A stretch of DNA of 64,000 bases from Vibrio mediterranei (GCF_900088415.1 NZ_FLLQ01000002.1:620001-684000); one strand, 5' to 3'; counted from the stretch's first letter, positions 53,681 to 62,976 are shown. Notes: generated by a model from the letters alone, not told the origin. A program made the numbers and translations.

Positions 53681-53709
53681 AAAAAGGCCAGCAATTTGCT
53701 GACCTTTTT
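53681..53709. terminator. Hairpin between nusB and thiL
   Basis: AAAAAGG and CAGC (53681-53692) pair with GCTG and CCTTTTT (53698-53709), with one mismatch and a loop AATTT. It probably reduces read-through into thiL-pgpA. Confidence 0.75.
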
Positions 53710-53731
53710 ACGAATAGACAAACGTTAATCG

Positions 53732-54199
53732 TTACTTTTTGCGAACGTGAGGTGCTGCTTTATCTAGAACACCATTAACGAACTTGTGGCTGTCTTCTGC
53801 TGCGAATACTTTCGCAAGCTCAATAGCTTCGTTGATAACCACTTTGTAAGGTACGTCTTCGCGGCTCGTCATTTCGTACATAGCTAGACGAAGAAGCGCA
53901 AGCTCCATCATGTCTAGATCTTGCATTGGACGAGAAACGAACGGACGTAACTTGCTGTCTAGTTCCGTGTGATTCAACGCGACACCCGTGAGCAAATCAC
54001 GGAAATATACAACGTCAGTCTCTGGCGCAGTCAACGCAGGCTCAGCAGCATGATGTTCTTCTTCATCATACTTACCACCTGATAAGAACTGTTCTTCAAC
54101 AGTGGCAACATTTTCTTTAGTAATTTGCCAAGAATAAATTGCTTGCAGAGCAAATTGACGTGCATTACGACGTGCGGCTGGTTTCACACTGGCCCCCAT
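53732..54199 (-). CDS. nusB: NusB, antitermination factor
   Basis: 155 residues, all helical: [80 protein letters not shown]. NusB with NusE binds boxA RNA during rRNA antitermination. Its ATG overlaps the ribH stop as TAATG. Confidence 0.96.
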   Translation of the reverse strand: MGASVKPAARRNARQFALQAIYSWQITKENVATVEEQFLSGGKYDEEEHHAAEPALTAPETDVVYFRDLLTGVALNHTELDSKLRPFVSRPMQDLDMMELALLRLAMYEMTSREDVPYKVVINEAIELAKVFAAEDSHKFVNGVLDKAAPHVRKK

Positions 54200-54669
54200 T
54201 AGGAATCGATTTCAGAAAGAACGTTGATCATTTCAAGCGCGCTTAGTGCAGCCTCTGCACCTTTATTACCAGCCTTGGTTCCGGCACGCTCAATTGCTTG
54301 ATCGATAGTATCAACAGTCAATACACCAAATGCTACTGGTAGGCTATATTCCAGAGACACTTGCGCAAGACCTTTATTACACTCACTACAAACATAGTCG
54401 AAATGTGGTGTACCGCCACGAATTACTGTACCCAAAGACACGATTGCATCAAACTTACCTGTTTTAGCAACTCGCTGAGCAACCAATGGTAGCTCTACCG
54501 CACCAGGGCAGCGAACAACAGTGATGTTGTCTTCACTTACTTGGCCGTGACGTTTTAAAGTATCGATAGCACCAGATAATAGGCTTTCATTGATAAAACT
54601 ATTGAAACGAGAAATTACAATAGCAATCTTTGCGTTCGGTGCTGGGAAGCCACCCTCGATAACTTTCAT
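54199..54669 (-). CDS. ribH: RibH, 6,7-dimethyl-8-ribityllumazine synthase
   Basis: 156 residues. Motifs: [78 protein letters not shown]. It condenses the pyrimidine and 3,4-dihydroxybutanone phosphate in the penultimate riboflavin step. It is separated from ribBA by a 176-bp gap with a terminator, so it may have its own promoter together with nusB. Confidence 0.96.
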   Translation of the reverse strand: MKVIEGGFPAPNAKIAIVISRFNSFINESLLSGAIDTLKRHGQVSEDNITVVRCPGAVELPLVAQRVAKTGKFDAIVSLGTVIRGGTPHFDYVCSECNKGLAQVSLEYSLPVAFGVLTVDTIDQAIERAGTKAGNKGAEAALSALEMINVLSEIDS

Positions 54670-54800
54670 ATGCTTTCCTTATAAACTATGTTCATCGCGC
54701 GAGAATCGCCGGATTCTAGCACAACTCAATTATTAATATCCACCGCTAACTTTAGTCAAACACTGCTTTCACAATACTTGAAATCGGTTGCGGCGCGACG

Positions 54801-54838
54801 AAAAAGAAAAAGCCTTTGCGTTTCATAAGCAAAGGCTT
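54801..54838 (-). terminator. Terminator after ribBA
   Basis: On the minus strand AAGCCTTTGC pairs with GCAAAGGCTT (9-nt loop), followed by TTTCTTTTTC. It begins 8 nt after the ribBA stop. Confidence 0.88.
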
Positions 54839-54845
54839 GGATAAA

Positions 54846-55955
54846 TTACTCAGTAATGTATTCGGTGACACTCAGACCAAAGCCACCCAGTGCGTGATAC
54901 TTTTTATCCGCCGAAGACAGAAGCTTCATTTCATGTACACCAAGATCCGCGAGAATCTGCGACCCTACGCCTACTCGGCGTGATGTGCCTTGTTTTTTAG
55001 CCATGGTCGGTGCTGAGCCATTGTCTTGTTGCTCAAATACCTTGATCTTGTGAACAATAGCCTCGGTGCTTTCTTCATTACCAAGAATCACCAGTACACC
55101 ACCTTCTTTTCCAATGCGCTTCATCGCTTTGTCCAAAGTCCAGCTACGATCGGAGTTTCTATTTGAGCGTAAGATATCAGTGAAGGTGTCTTGCAAATGT
55201 ACGCGAACTAATGGAGTGCTAGCCGTCAAATCACCAGCACACATCGCGTAGTGGATTTGATTGTCGATAGTGTCACGGTAGGTCACTAGCTCAAAGTCAC
55301 CAAATTCAGTCGGCAAATGACACGCAGCAACGCGCTCAATTGTGGTCTCGTTATTGTTACGATACTCGATAAGGTCGGCAATCGTTCCGAGCTTAATGTT
55401 GTGTTTTTCGGCGAAAATCTCTAAGTCGGGACGACGCGACATAGTGCCATCGTCATTAAGAATCTCGACAATCACAGAAGCAGGCTCAAAACCCGCGAGT
55501 TTTGCCAGATCGCAGCCGGCTTCAGTATGACCAGCGCGAGTTAACACACCACCATCTTGAGCCGCCAGTGGGAAAATGTGTCCTGGTTGCACTAAGTCTG
55601 CAGCCTTTGCGTCTTTTGCAACTGCGGCCTGAACTGTACGTGCGCGATCTGCCGCAGAGATACCAGTGGTTACGCCTTCCGCAGCTTCAATAGACACAGT
55701 AAAGTTAGTGGTGTACTGCGCGTTGTTGTCTTGAACCATAGGTGGTAAGCCTAGTGCTTCACAACGGCTCTTTGTCATGGTTAAGCAGATCAATCCACGT
55801 CCATGAGTCGCCATAAAGTTAATGGCTTCTGGTGTGATATGTTCAGCGGCCATAATAAGGTCACCTTCATTCTCACGGTCTTCATCGTCCATTAGGATAA
55901 CCATTTTCCCAAGGCGAATGTCTTCAATGATTTCTTGCGGCGTACTAATTGGCAT
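54846..55955 (-). CDS. ribBA: RibB (3,4-dihydroxy-2-butanone-4-phosphate synthase) fused to a degenerate GTP cyclohydrolase II domain
   Basis: 369 residues from ATG 55955. The N-terminal half is an intact Rib[82 protein letters not shown]. The C-terminal half aligns with GTP cyclohydrolase II but has lost the three zinc cysteines: [20 protein letters not shown] stands where active enzymes have RVHSECLTGDxFxSxRCDC. The QEGRGIGL loop is also gone ([14 protein letters not shown]). So it should make only the butanone phosphate, and a separate RibA is expected elsewhere. Third gene after ribD and ribE. Confidence 0.92.
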   Translation of the reverse strand: MPISTPQEIIEDIRLGKMVILMDDEDRENEGDLIMAAEHITPEAINFMATHGRGLICLTMTKSRCEALGLPPMVQDNNAQYTTNFTVSIEAAEGVTTGISAADRARTVQAAVAKDAKAADLVQPGHIFPLAAQDGGVLTRAGHTEAGCDLAKLAGFEPASVIVEILNDDGTMSRRPDLEIFAEKHNIKLGTIADLIEYRNNNETTIERVAACHLPTEFGDFELVTYRDTIDNQIHYAMCAGDLTASTPLVRVHLQDTFTDILRSNRNSDRSWTLDKAMKRIGKEGGVLVILGNEESTEAIVHKIKVFEQQDNGSAPTMAKKQGTSRRVGVGSQILADLGVHEMKLLSSADKKYHALGGFGLSVTEYITE

Positions 55956-56003
55956 TTCACATTCCTGTATTGGTTCGTTGGGCATCAAGCTTTGCGTCAG
56001 ATT

Positions 56004-56657
56004 TTAAGCGAAGCCGTTTTGTTGTAGGAAGTCCATGGTAATTCGAGACTCAGATTCGTCACTGGCTTTCGATTGCAGCAATCGTTCCATATAACGAGCT
56101 AGGACATCCACTTCTAAATTAATTTTTCGGCCAACATGAAAGTTGTCGATGGTCGTTTCTTCAGATGTATGAGGCACAATCGTCAGTTTAAAGGCATCTT
56201 TGCGAACGTCGTTGACCGTCAGACTGATACCATCTACGGTAATAGAACCTTTTTCCGCTACATACTTGCCTAGCTCAGATGGCATCTGCACCCAAAACTC
56301 TATGGCGCGACCAACTTGTTGTCGGTCCACAATTTCTCCAACACCATCCACATGCCCAGACACGATGTGCCCGCCAAACCGTGTCGTTGGTAGCATCGCT
56401 TTTTCTAGGTTTACTTTGTCGCCAACGCTGTAGTGAGCAAAGCCTGTTTTCTTTAGCGTCTCAACGGATAAGTCCGCATGGTAACTGTTGTCTGTGAAGC
56501 TGGTGACCGTAAGACAGACGCCATTTGTCGCGATGCTGTCTCCTAGTTTTACGTCACTCATGTCCAGTTTGCCCACTTCAACATGAATACTGATATCTTC
56601 TCCTTTTGGAGTGATACCCTTCAGTGTGCCAACCGCTTCAATAATTCCTGTAAACAT
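56004..56657 (-). CDS. ribE: RibE, riboflavin synthase alpha subunit
   Basis: 217 residues, two lumazine-binding repeats: MFTGIIEAVGTLKGI, GDSIATNGVCLTVTSF in the first and GHVDGVGEIVDRQQ, KGSITVDGISLTVNDV in the second. It dismutates two lumazine molecules to riboflavin. It starts 4 bp after ribD and is followed by ribBA after 48 bp. Confidence 0.96.
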   Translation of the reverse strand: MFTGIIEAVGTLKGITPKGEDISIHVEVGKLDMSDVKLGDSIATNGVCLTVTSFTDNSYHADLSVETLKKTGFAHYSVGDKVNLEKAMLPTTRFGGHIVSGHVDGVGEIVDRQQVGRAIEFWVQMPSELGKYVAEKGSITVDGISLTVNDVRKDAFKLTIVPHTSEETTIDNFHVGRKINLEVDVLARYMERLLQSKASDESESRITMDFLQQNGFA

Positions 56658-56661
56658 TGTT

Positions 56662-57771
56662 CTACTTCTGCTTTAGTTGTGGTGTGGCGACAATACGAAT
56701 GTCGCTTCCCACCATACGAATATCTTTTATATCGATCTCGATGACGTCTTGCATCTCAGTCAATCCAAGTGCCCCAATAAGCCCTCGCCCATCGGCCCCC
56801 ATAAGCTTAGGTGCTAAATACACAATAAGCTCATCAACGAGCTGTTGTTGAATCATCGAGCCTGCTAGCGTTGCCCCAGCTTCTATCCATACATGATTAA
56901 TTTGTTGGTCTTTAGCCAAGCCTTGCAGTGTTTCAGCTAAATCTAGTTGATTAGCTGAGTTCATTGTCACGTTAAGATCGCCACCAGCCTGAGCCACTCG
57001 AATAATATCACCCTCAGATTGGAACAATTTCAGCTCTCTCGATAGTGCATTTTGTCTATCCAAAATCACGCGAGTAGGTTGGCGTAATTCATCAGGCTTA
57101 ATTACATCAGTGACATGACTTGGCAGCTCATCCCAACGCACATTTAAAGAGGCGTTATCTTCTACGACTGTTTGACTCGTCGATAGAATCGCGCCTGACT
57201 GGGCACGATACGCTTGAACGTCTCGACGTGCTTCGGGGCCAGTAATCCACTGGCTTTTGCCATTGGCTAATGCCGTTTGTCCATCAAGGCTGGCTGCCAT
57301 TTTAAGTTGGACAAATGGCATGCCCGTTTCCATTTTCTTCAGGAAACCAGGATTAAGTGCTCGAGCATCTTGTTCCAGAAGACCAACGGATACCTCAATA
57401 CCGGCTTCACGAAGCATATTGAAGCCTCGACCAGCTACTTGCGGATTAGGATCAGACATGGCACAAATAACTTTAGACACTCCTGCTTTTATCAGCCCTT
57501 CAGCACATGGAGGTGTTCGTCCATAGTGTGAACATGGCTCCAATGTGACATAAGCGGTCGCGCCCTTAGCTCGCTCTGCTGCCATTCTTAAGGCATGAAC
57601 TTCCGCATGTGGCTCACCGGCTTTCTTATGATAGCCTTCTCCCACTACCTCGTTGTTTAAGGTAATGACGCAACCTACATTTGGGTTAGGCGCAGTGGTA
57701 AAGCGCCCTCTTTTCGCGAGCTCTATGGCACGGCTCATCATTTGATAATCAATAGCGCTAAATTGGCTCAT
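56662..57771 (-). CDS. ribD: RibD, bifunctional pyrimidine deaminase/reductase
   Basis: 369 residues. Deaminase domain with GEPHAEVHALRMAAERAKGA and the zinc motif TLEPCSHYGRTPPCAEGL; reductase domain with QLKMAASLDGQTALANGKSQ, WITGPEARRDVQAYRAQSGA and VDELIVYLAPKLMGADGRGL. It carries out steps 2 and 3 of riboflavin synthesis. nrdR lies 37 bp upstream, the usual gammaproteobacterial order. Confidence 0.96.
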   Translation of the reverse strand: MSQFSAIDYQMMSRAIELAKRGRFTTAPNPNVGCVITLNNEVVGEGYHKKAGEPHAEVHALRMAAERAKGATAYVTLEPCSHYGRTPPCAEGLIKAGVSKVICAMSDPNPQVAGRGFNMLREAGIEVSVGLLEQDARALNPGFLKKMETGMPFVQLKMAASLDGQTALANGKSQWITGPEARRDVQAYRAQSGAILSTSQTVVEDNASLNVRWDELPSHVTDVIKPDELRQPTRVILDRQNALSRELKLFQSEGDIIRVAQAGGDLNVTMNSANQLDLAETLQGLAKDQQINHVWIEAGATLAGSMIQQQLVDELIVYLAPKLMGADGRGLIGALGLTEMQDVIEIDIKDIRMVGSDIRIVATPQLKQK

Positions 57772-57808
57772 AACTTTCCATATCTATGGCTAAATGAATC
57801 TGGGTCGA

Positions 57809-58258
57809 TCAGTCTTCGAGACGAGCGATTTCTTCTCCAAACTCTCGAATATCTTCAAAGCTTCGATAAACGGAGGCAAAGCGAATATAAGCGACCTTAT
57901 CCAACTCTTTTAACTGAGTCATAACAAGGTTACCAATCATCTCACTTGGTACTTCACGCTCTCCAGTCGCACGAAGTTGTGACTCAATATGACTGATAGC
58001 AAGTTCAATAGCGTCTGCACTTACCGGACGCTTTTCTAAAGCACGCTGAATACCGCCAACCATTTTATCTTTATTAAACGGTTCACGATTGCCGTTAGAC
58101 TTGATGACTTTAGGCATCACCAGTTCGGCCGTTTCAAAGGTGGTGAAACGTTCACTACATGCCAAACATTGACGACGACGACGCACTTGGTGGCCATCCG
58201 CTACCAACCTTGAGTCGATAACTTTTGTATCATTTTCAGTGCAAAAGGGACAATGCAT
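57809..58258 (-). CDS. nrdR: NrdR, ribonucleotide reductase repressor
   Basis: 149 residues. N-terminal zinc ribbon [20 protein letters not shown] and [14 protein letters not shown], then an ATP-cone ([40 protein letters not shown]). It represses nrd genes when dATP is high. Ribosome site AGGAGG lies just upstream of the ATG. Confidence 0.97.
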   Translation of the reverse strand: MHCPFCTENDTKVIDSRLVADGHQVRRRRQCLACSERFTTFETAELVMPKVIKSNGNREPFNKDKMVGGIQRALEKRPVSADAIELAISHIESQLRATGEREVPSEMIGNLVMTQLKELDKVAYIRFASVYRSFEDIREFGEEIARLED

Positions 58259-58336
58259 AACACCTCCTGTGGTTGATTTCCCAGTTTAGCGAAAATTCAC
58301 CTATTAAGAAATCCACTATTTGACCAGTTAAGCCCG

Positions 58337-59113
58337 TTATCTATGGTATTGCTGAATGGCTTCACACTCTTGCCAATCAAAAGCATCAATAAGACTTTGC
58401 CAGACCGCATCAAAGTTTGCAGAAATGGTTATTTCCTGCTCAGTAATAGGATGAACAAACTTCAGTTCAGAAGCGTGTAGCAATAGGCGGTGCGAATCGT
58501 AGTGTTCGCGAAACAAACGATTGTGCTTGCCATCACCATGACTAGTATCACCAATAATCGGGTGACTCAGATGGTGCATGTGTCGGCGCAGTTGATGTTT
58601 ACGACCAGTCTTAGGTTTCATCTCTACCAGGCAATAGCGACTGGTTGGGAATTGCCCTGTAGTATAAGGCACTTCAACCGATGCCAATGGCTGATAAGCG
58701 GTTACTGCAGGCTGCGCTTCCTTGTCTTGAGAAGCAAATTTATCGGCGATTTTGTCAAGCTCCACTTTAAGAGGGTAATCGAGAACATCACCCTCAGTGA
58801 TCCAGCCTCGAACGATGGCATGATAGGTTTTCTCAATGTTGTGCTCAGCAAACATCGGCATAGCCTGTGAAGCGACTTCACTAGACAGAGCAAATAACAA
58901 CACGCCAGACGTTGGTCGATCTAAGCGATGCAATGGGAATACATGTTGGCCAATTTGGTCTCGTAATGTCTGCATGACAAAACGTGTTTCGTTTTTATCA
59001 AGCCACGAACGATGCACAAGCATACCCGCAGGTTTATTTACCGCGACTAAATATTGGTCTTGATAAACGATCTCTAGTGGTTCCACGGCAGGTAGAGTCA
59101 TGGTTTCGGTCAT
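58337..59113 (-). CDS. truC: TruC, tRNA pseudouridine(65) synthase
   Basis: 258 residues. RluA-family motifs: LEIVYQDQYLVAVNKPAGML, VHRSWLDKNETR, and VFPLHRLDRPTSGVLLFAL with the catalytic Asp; MKPKTGRKHQLRRHMHHLSH. The VHRS and short-length pattern matches TruC, which modifies U65 of tRNA-Ile and tRNA-Asp. It overlaps yqcC by 4 nt. Confidence 0.92.
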   Translation of the reverse strand: MTETMTLPAVEPLEIVYQDQYLVAVNKPAGMLVHRSWLDKNETRFVMQTLRDQIGQHVFPLHRLDRPTSGVLLFALSSEVASQAMPMFAEHNIEKTYHAIVRGWITEGDVLDYPLKVELDKIADKFASQDKEAQPAVTAYQPLASVEVPYTTGQFPTSRYCLVEMKPKTGRKHQLRRHMHHLSHPIIGDTSHGDGKHNRLFREHYDSHRLLLHASELKFVHPITEQEITISANFDAVWQSLIDAFDWQECEAIQQYHR

Positions 59114-59406
59114 TTGGCATTATCATCCAGTTTTTTTAATACAAGGATTATTTCTTGATACTCAGGGCGCAGCTTCCATACCTCTTCAAAGTAAGGAGTG
59201 ATCTCAAAGCCCTTCGGTAATGGCTGTCCCATCTCTATCATAGATTCAATACGCTGAATAAAAACCCATTGTAGCCACTCATGGGGTTCCAAAGTATCGA
59301 CAGAGAAAGGTTGTTGGCTGCTCATCGCACTAGCTGTTGGCTCTTGGGTTTGCCACAGTGCATGTTTTTTAAGCAACTCTTTTAGCTCTACGAGCAATAG
59401 CTTCAT
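59110..59406 (-). CDS. yqcC: YqcC family protein
   Basis: 98 residues. It shows the YqcC pattern SQQPFSVDTLEPHEWLQWVF, IQRIESMIEMGQPLPKGFEI. Small soluble protein of unknown function. In E. coli yqcC and truC are adjacent, and csrB is near; the same neighbourhood holds here. Confidence 0.9.
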   Translation of the reverse strand: MKLLLVELKELLKKHALWQTQEPTASAMSSQQPFSVDTLEPHEWLQWVFIQRIESMIEMGQPLPKGFEITPYFEEVWKLRPEYQEIILVLKKLDDNAK

Positions 59407-59530
59407 GGTAAATAGGCCGTTCGTTAGATTGCGGTCTCATCATTCGATGAAATTGGCAACCAATGACTTGAAAATTCGCGATAGAATACCATCTATTGTT
59501 CTATACCCAAACCGTACTAGGAATTACTCC

Positions 59531-60580
59531 ATGGATACCATTCATACTTTGTCGGACCTTCTGGTAAACAGTGGCTGCCAATATCACATTTATGATATTT
59601 CTCGACGAGTTCAGCGCATCGACAATGATCAATTTGCCAACGTTGAGCAAGCAAGCCAACCGTACCCTTATCCGATTCAAAGACAGGCACAGTTTGCGAT
59701 TGCCTACTGGAACGCGGAGAAACAACCTTGGATATGGTTTCTGAAGTTTAACCTCGATGAGCGCGGTCTACTTAGTCAGGCTGATGTGGGTCAGTTTCTT
59801 AAGTTTGTGATGGAAGCGATGGGGACTCGGCTGAGTAAGGAAATGAGTGAAGAGCAACAACAAAAGCTCGCGAATAACCCATTTACGTTCAAACCAAAAG
59901 ACGACAAGCTTGCCGTGTTTCATAGCGTACTTCGTGCTGAGTTAGCACTACCAACCAGTCAATACTACACGCATGCGCAAGAATATTTTGCCGGTAAACT
60001 GGGATGGGATAATTGGCAAACAGTCGGTCTACAAGGTATTACTGACATTGCCGCTCGTCTCAGTACTGACGATAACAATCGACTAGTAAGAACCAGTTTA
60101 CGACATATTGCTAACGAGCCGAGATATGCTCTGCTTGGAGCCTTGGAGCATATTGCCCTTCCAGCAAAACTTTCTGATACCTTATTTGAATTGGCACAAA
60201 AAGAGGTGGAGACAGAGTATGCCGATCTGTTCCTACTATCCGCATATGTCCGTGCCTTATCTGGAGGAAAACCGGAACAACTTGAGTCGCTGATTACTAC
60301 CATTTTGGCCAGTGCGACACTCAGTCATCAAGAAATTCTCATCGCAATCGCGGGTCGCTCTTGGTTACCGTTAACGACACCAGCGCTGGCAGAGCAATTT
60401 CTGATTAGGCTGGCACAAACAGGAAACCAGACTCTGTTCAACCAGCTGTTCGCCGATCTGGTTATGATGCCAAGTTTACGTTTGGTTCTGCTGCCACTGT
60501 TGCACTCTAGTCCGTCCCCTGAACTAGCACAGGCTTTAGTTGCGCTTCAGCAAAGTGCCACGCAGGGCCGGATGCACTAA
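59531..60580 (+). CDS. DUF3549 family protein
   Basis: 349 residues from ATG 59531 (MDTIHTLSDLLVNSGCQYHI). An in-frame extension to 59405 has no family support and would overlap the divergent yqcC gene. Helix-rich, with DUF3549 features (YDISRRVQRIDNDQFANVEQ, AFAIAYWN-like region, WIWFLKFNLDERGLLSQADV). HEAT-like repeats in the second half. Function unknown; gammaproteobacterial family. Confidence 0.8.
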   Translation: MDTIHTLSDLLVNSGCQYHIYDISRRVQRIDNDQFANVEQASQPYPYPIQRQAQFAIAYWNAEKQPWIWFLKFNLDERGLLSQADVGQFLKFVMEAMGTRLSKEMSEEQQQKLANNPFTFKPKDDKLAVFHSVLRAELALPTSQYYTHAQEYFAGKLGWDNWQTVGLQGITDIAARLSTDDNNRLVRTSLRHIANEPRYALLGALEHIALPAKLSDTLFELAQKEVETEYADLFLLSAYVRALSGGKPEQLESLITTILASATLSHQEILIAIAGRSWLPLTTPALAEQFLIRLAQTGNQTLFNQLFADLVMMPSLRLVLLPLLHSSPSPELAQALVALQQSATQGRMH

Positions 60581-60592
60581 GGAGACCTAACG

Positions 60593-60892
60593 GTGATCGA
60601 CAATTTACTGATGATCTTAGCATTGAGCTTATTTTGCTTTTTGTTTTGGCAACAAAGACGACAAGGTGAAATTGCTAAAGCTGCGGTAAGTAGGCGTTGC
60701 AAGGAATTGGATCTGCAGATGCTTAGCGTGTCGTTCGGCGCACACAAGCTAAGAGATGCCAACGGTAGATGGGGTTGGCATACTATTTATGAATTTGAGT
60801 TTTCAGCCCTGGGCGATGACTACTATCAAGGAAAGCTGTTGATGAAAGGCTTTCATGTTCTGAATTTTCATCTGCCACCGCACCGAATGTAG
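60593..60892 (+). CDS. DUF3301 family small membrane protein
   Basis: 99 residues, GTG start after AAGGAG. One N-terminal span (LLMILALSLFCFLFWQQRR), then a conserved soluble part (RRCKELDLQMLSVSFGAHKL, YEFEFSALGDDYYQGKLLMK). 12 bp after the DUF3549 gene, so in one operon. Its last 110 bp are antisense to the GNAT gene. Confidence 0.85.
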   Translation: MIDNLLMILALSLFCFLFWQQRRQGEIAKAAVSRRCKELDLQMLSVSFGAHKLRDANGRWGWHTIYEFEFSALGDDYYQGKLLMKGFHVLNFHLPPHRM

Positions 60893-61361
60893 ATTGAAAG
60901 ATCAAATACGGGCCGTGTTCATCTTTTGCATGGCCTATTTGCTCAAAGCCGAGCTTCTTAAGTAGTCTGATGGAAGGTTCATGGTCAGTATCGACATTCG
61001 CCGTCAATTTACTCAATCCCAAGGTGGCAACCACGTCAGGAATAAACGCACGCAACACTTCCGTGGCAATACCTTTATTCCAATACTGTTTATCAAAGAT
61101 ATAGCCCAGTTCCCCTTCACTACTCGCATGCCTGTCGACAAATATATGACCTAGATAGTCCCGGGTTCGAATGTCCAAGACTGCCATGGCATAAATATCA
61201 GGGTCGCTTAAGATCGATTGAAAAATAGTGCGTGCTTTTGCCAGCGTGTGAGGGCCATTCATGTGCTTTCTATTCTTAGCACAGACGTTAAGCATGAGAA
61301 AATCCGACTCGAGATGGTCGGTATAGGGGATTAATACTGTCCGTAGCGTAGCGATCGTCAT
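60783..61361 (-). CDS. GNAT family acetyltransferase with antisense-overlapping tail
   Basis: 192 residues. GNAT fold of the RimJ/RimL type: MTIATLRTVLIPYTDHLESD, ELGYIFDKQYWNKGIATEVL, TANVDTDHEPSIRLLKKLGF. The acetyl-CoA pyrophosphate loop is QYWNKGIA. The domain ends near residue 155 (YLIFQSTF); everything after it (about 37 residues) overlaps the 3' end of the DUF3301 gene on the opposite strand. Substrate unknown. Confidence 0.85.
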   Translation of the reverse strand: MTIATLRTVLIPYTDHLESDFLMLNVCAKNRKHMNGPHTLAKARTIFQSILSDPDIYAMAVLDIRTRDYLGHIFVDRHASSEGELGYIFDKQYWNKGIATEVLRAFIPDVVATLGLSKLTANVDTDHEPSIRLLKKLGFEQIGHAKDEHGPYLIFQSTFGAVADENSEHESLSSTAFLDSSHRPGLKTQIHK

Positions 61362-61435
61362 AACGTTATTACATTCCTTTGATTTCGCGTGCAGACTATA
61401 ACAAGTGATTCCATGAGATTTATTGATCTCAGATA

Positions 61436-61833
61436 TAAGAAAAGCCCCAACACTTGCGTATTGGGGCTATAGTCTTACTCGCAGCAGTCCGGCTACTAAA
61501 AATGCTCCATGCATCATCCGTAATAGTGGCTGAATCCTTCAGCTATATCCATTCGTCGCCGTCCTAGCGGTGTCCATCTCATCCAATGACGCTAACCATC
61601 CCAGTCAGCTCGCTTCACTTGTTCCTTGAGCGGTGTCCTTGACCATCTTCCTGATGGGGTTCCTTCACTCTTCCTGAGTGTATCCTTTTCCTTTTAAATC
61701 ATCTTCCTGATGATTGTTCGCATCCCGCGCTATCCTAACTTCCTTGCTGGTTACGGTTCCCTTGGTAACCAAATCTTCTTCCTGAAGATGACCTTCCAAT
61801 GTCTTTCCTGTTCCGTGTCAGCATCCTTCCGAC
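61436..61833 (-). ncRNA. csrB: CsrB-family small regulatory RNA (CsrA sponge)
   Basis: On the minus strand this stretch of about 400 nt reads from GTCGGAAGGATGCTGACACG to an intrinsic terminator. It contains fifteen AGGA motifs between 61833 and 61533, plus further ANGGA forms. Many sit in loops of short hairpins with the pattern stem-AGGAA-stem: CATC-AGGAA-GATG, CACTC-AGGAA-GAGTG, ATCATC-AGGAA-GATGAT, CTTC-AGGAA-GAAG. This is the defining feature of CsrB/CsrC RNAs, which titrate the translational repressor CsrA. Promoter and VarA-type box lie upstream. Vibrio species usually have several such RNAs; which paralogue this is cannot be told. No coding frame on either strand is credible. Confidence 0.93.
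61437..61468 (-). terminator. csrB terminator
   Basis: On the minus strand AGCCCCAA pairs with TTGGGGCT (10-nt loop), followed by TTTCTT. Confidence 0.9.
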
Positions 61834-61840
61834 AAGTTCT

Positions 61841-61868
61841 AATTTACGCGATTGCCGTTTTTGAGCAA
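61841..61868 (-). promoter_or_regulatory. csrB promoter
   Basis: On the minus strand TTGCTC (61868-61863), a 16-bp spacer and TAAATT (61846-61841), 7 bp before the predicted first base at 61833. The 5' end GTCGG is like the GTCGA start of E. coli CsrB. Confidence 0.6.
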
Positions 61869-61992
61869 TGCAGAAAATTCAATTTTTTCCGCAGCAAAAT
61901 GTTTAATAACAGTTAAAAATCAATAAATACAAATACTTAATTTTATTTTCTTCCAGATTTCTCGCGCTTTTATCTCTTTCTCTCACAACTGC

Positions 61993-62010
61993 TGTGAGAG
62001 ATCTCGCACA
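61993..62010. promoter_or_regulatory. VarA/GacA/UvrY-type box upstream of csrB
   Basis: TGTGAGAGATCTCGCACA is an 18-bp near-perfect palindrome of the form TGTNNGAGATCTCNNACA, the known binding pattern of GacA-family response regulators upstream of csrB-type genes. It is centred about 168 bp above the predicted start. Confidence 0.75.
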
Positions 62011-62145
62011 AGCCTCTTCCGTTTTAGCGCGCTTATTAATGAAGCCATCAATGCCAAAGTGTGACGAGAATCGACTTTTGCTTTTCTGTACCCCGACCAA
62101 AATCACAGGTACTATTTAGTTATCCCTTATTGAATGGAAAAAAAC

Positions 62146-62433
62146 ATGCTAACGAAAGATGTCTCCGCAGAAATTGAAGCGGCTTTAAACTCATTGCATG
62201 CTGAGGGCAAGGAACCAACAGTCGCTTTGGTAAAGGCGCGTTTGAAGACCAAAGTGCCTATGCCTGCACTAATCACTGTAATTAAGTCCTGGAAGAGTAG
62301 CCAACACGTTCCTAAAGTTGAAGTGGCTGCTGAGCCTGAGATTCAGCCATTGGAACTCAGAGTGAAGGAATTAGAACAACAAGTCGCGCTACTGACGGAA
62401 AGACTGACCAAGCTGGAGCAGAACAATGGTTAA
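62146..62433 (+). CDS. Small KfrA-N-like protein with coiled coil
   Basis: 95 residues from ATG 62146 ([20 protein letters not shown]); an in-frame ATG at 62134 is possible. The first half ([30 protein letters not shown]) resembles the KfrA N-terminal DNA-binding domain; the second half is a short coiled coil ([20 protein letters not shown]). It overlaps yaiI by 8 nt. Function inferred only. Confidence 0.6.
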   Translation: MLTKDVSAEIEAALNSLHAEGKEPTVALVKARLKTKVPMPALITVIKSWKSSQHVPKVEVAAEPEIQPLELRVKELEQQVALLTERLTKLEQNNG

Positions 62434-62878
62434 GATTTGGGTGGATGCCGATGCGTGTCCAAAGGTAATTCGCGAAACCATTTGTCGAGCAGCAGAGCGA
62501 ACCGGATTAACCTGCACATTCGTGGCGAATCACGCGGTGCCTGTACCAAAACGAGAGAACATTCACTCACTCACTGTGCCTTCAGGGTTTGATATCGCTG
62601 ACAATGAAATTGTAAGGCGTGTTAGCGAGGGCGATTTAGTCATCACATCAGATATCCCGCTTGCAGATGAAGTCATCACCAAGAATGCCCTAGCGCTGAG
62701 TCCACGTGGCGAGATGTACACTAAAGATACAATTAAAGCACGACTCAACATTCGTGACTTTATGGATACCATGCGCTCGAGTGGCGTTCAAACTGGCGGG
62801 CCCGCACCGTTAGGACAAACTGAACGACGCGAATTTGCCAATAACTTAGATCGCTTTTTGGCAAAAGCGAAGCGATAG
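62426..62878 (+). CDS. yaiI: YaiI/YqxD family (UPF0178) protein
   Basis: 150 residues. Family landmarks: [69 protein letters not shown], and the Gly-rich [11 protein letters not shown]. The DADACP acidic start and SDIPLA suggest a PIN-like nuclease fold, but the activity is not known. In an operon with the gene upstream. Confidence 0.92.
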   Translation: MVKIWVDADACPKVIRETICRAAERTGLTCTFVANHAVPVPKRENIHSLTVPSGFDIADNEIVRRVSEGDLVITSDIPLADEVITKNALALSPRGEMYTKDTIKARLNIRDFMDTMRSSGVQTGGPAPLGQTERREFANNLDRFLAKAKR

Positions 62879-62922
62879 CGCACTTCAAGTAAGTCGTCGG
62901 TGCGAACAGAAGCACACAAACA

Positions 62923-62953
62923 AAAAAGTCAGAGCTTATAGCTCTGACTTTTT
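62923..62953. terminator. Bidirectional terminator between yaiI and proA
   Basis: AAAAAGTCAGAGC-TTATA-GCTCTGACTTTTT: perfect 13-bp arms with A and T tracts. Confidence 0.93.
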
Positions 62954-62976
62954 CAATTCATCATGCTTGTGGTTAA

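Noticed and set aside
54670..54845. FMN riboswitch in the rib block
   Set aside because: The interval holds a terminator and a short promoter region only; the conserved RFN stems are not present.
61710..61916. 68-codon plus-strand frame inside the csrB region
   Set aside because: The same bases form the AGGA hairpins of the small RNA; the protein is low-quality and Cys/Phe rich.
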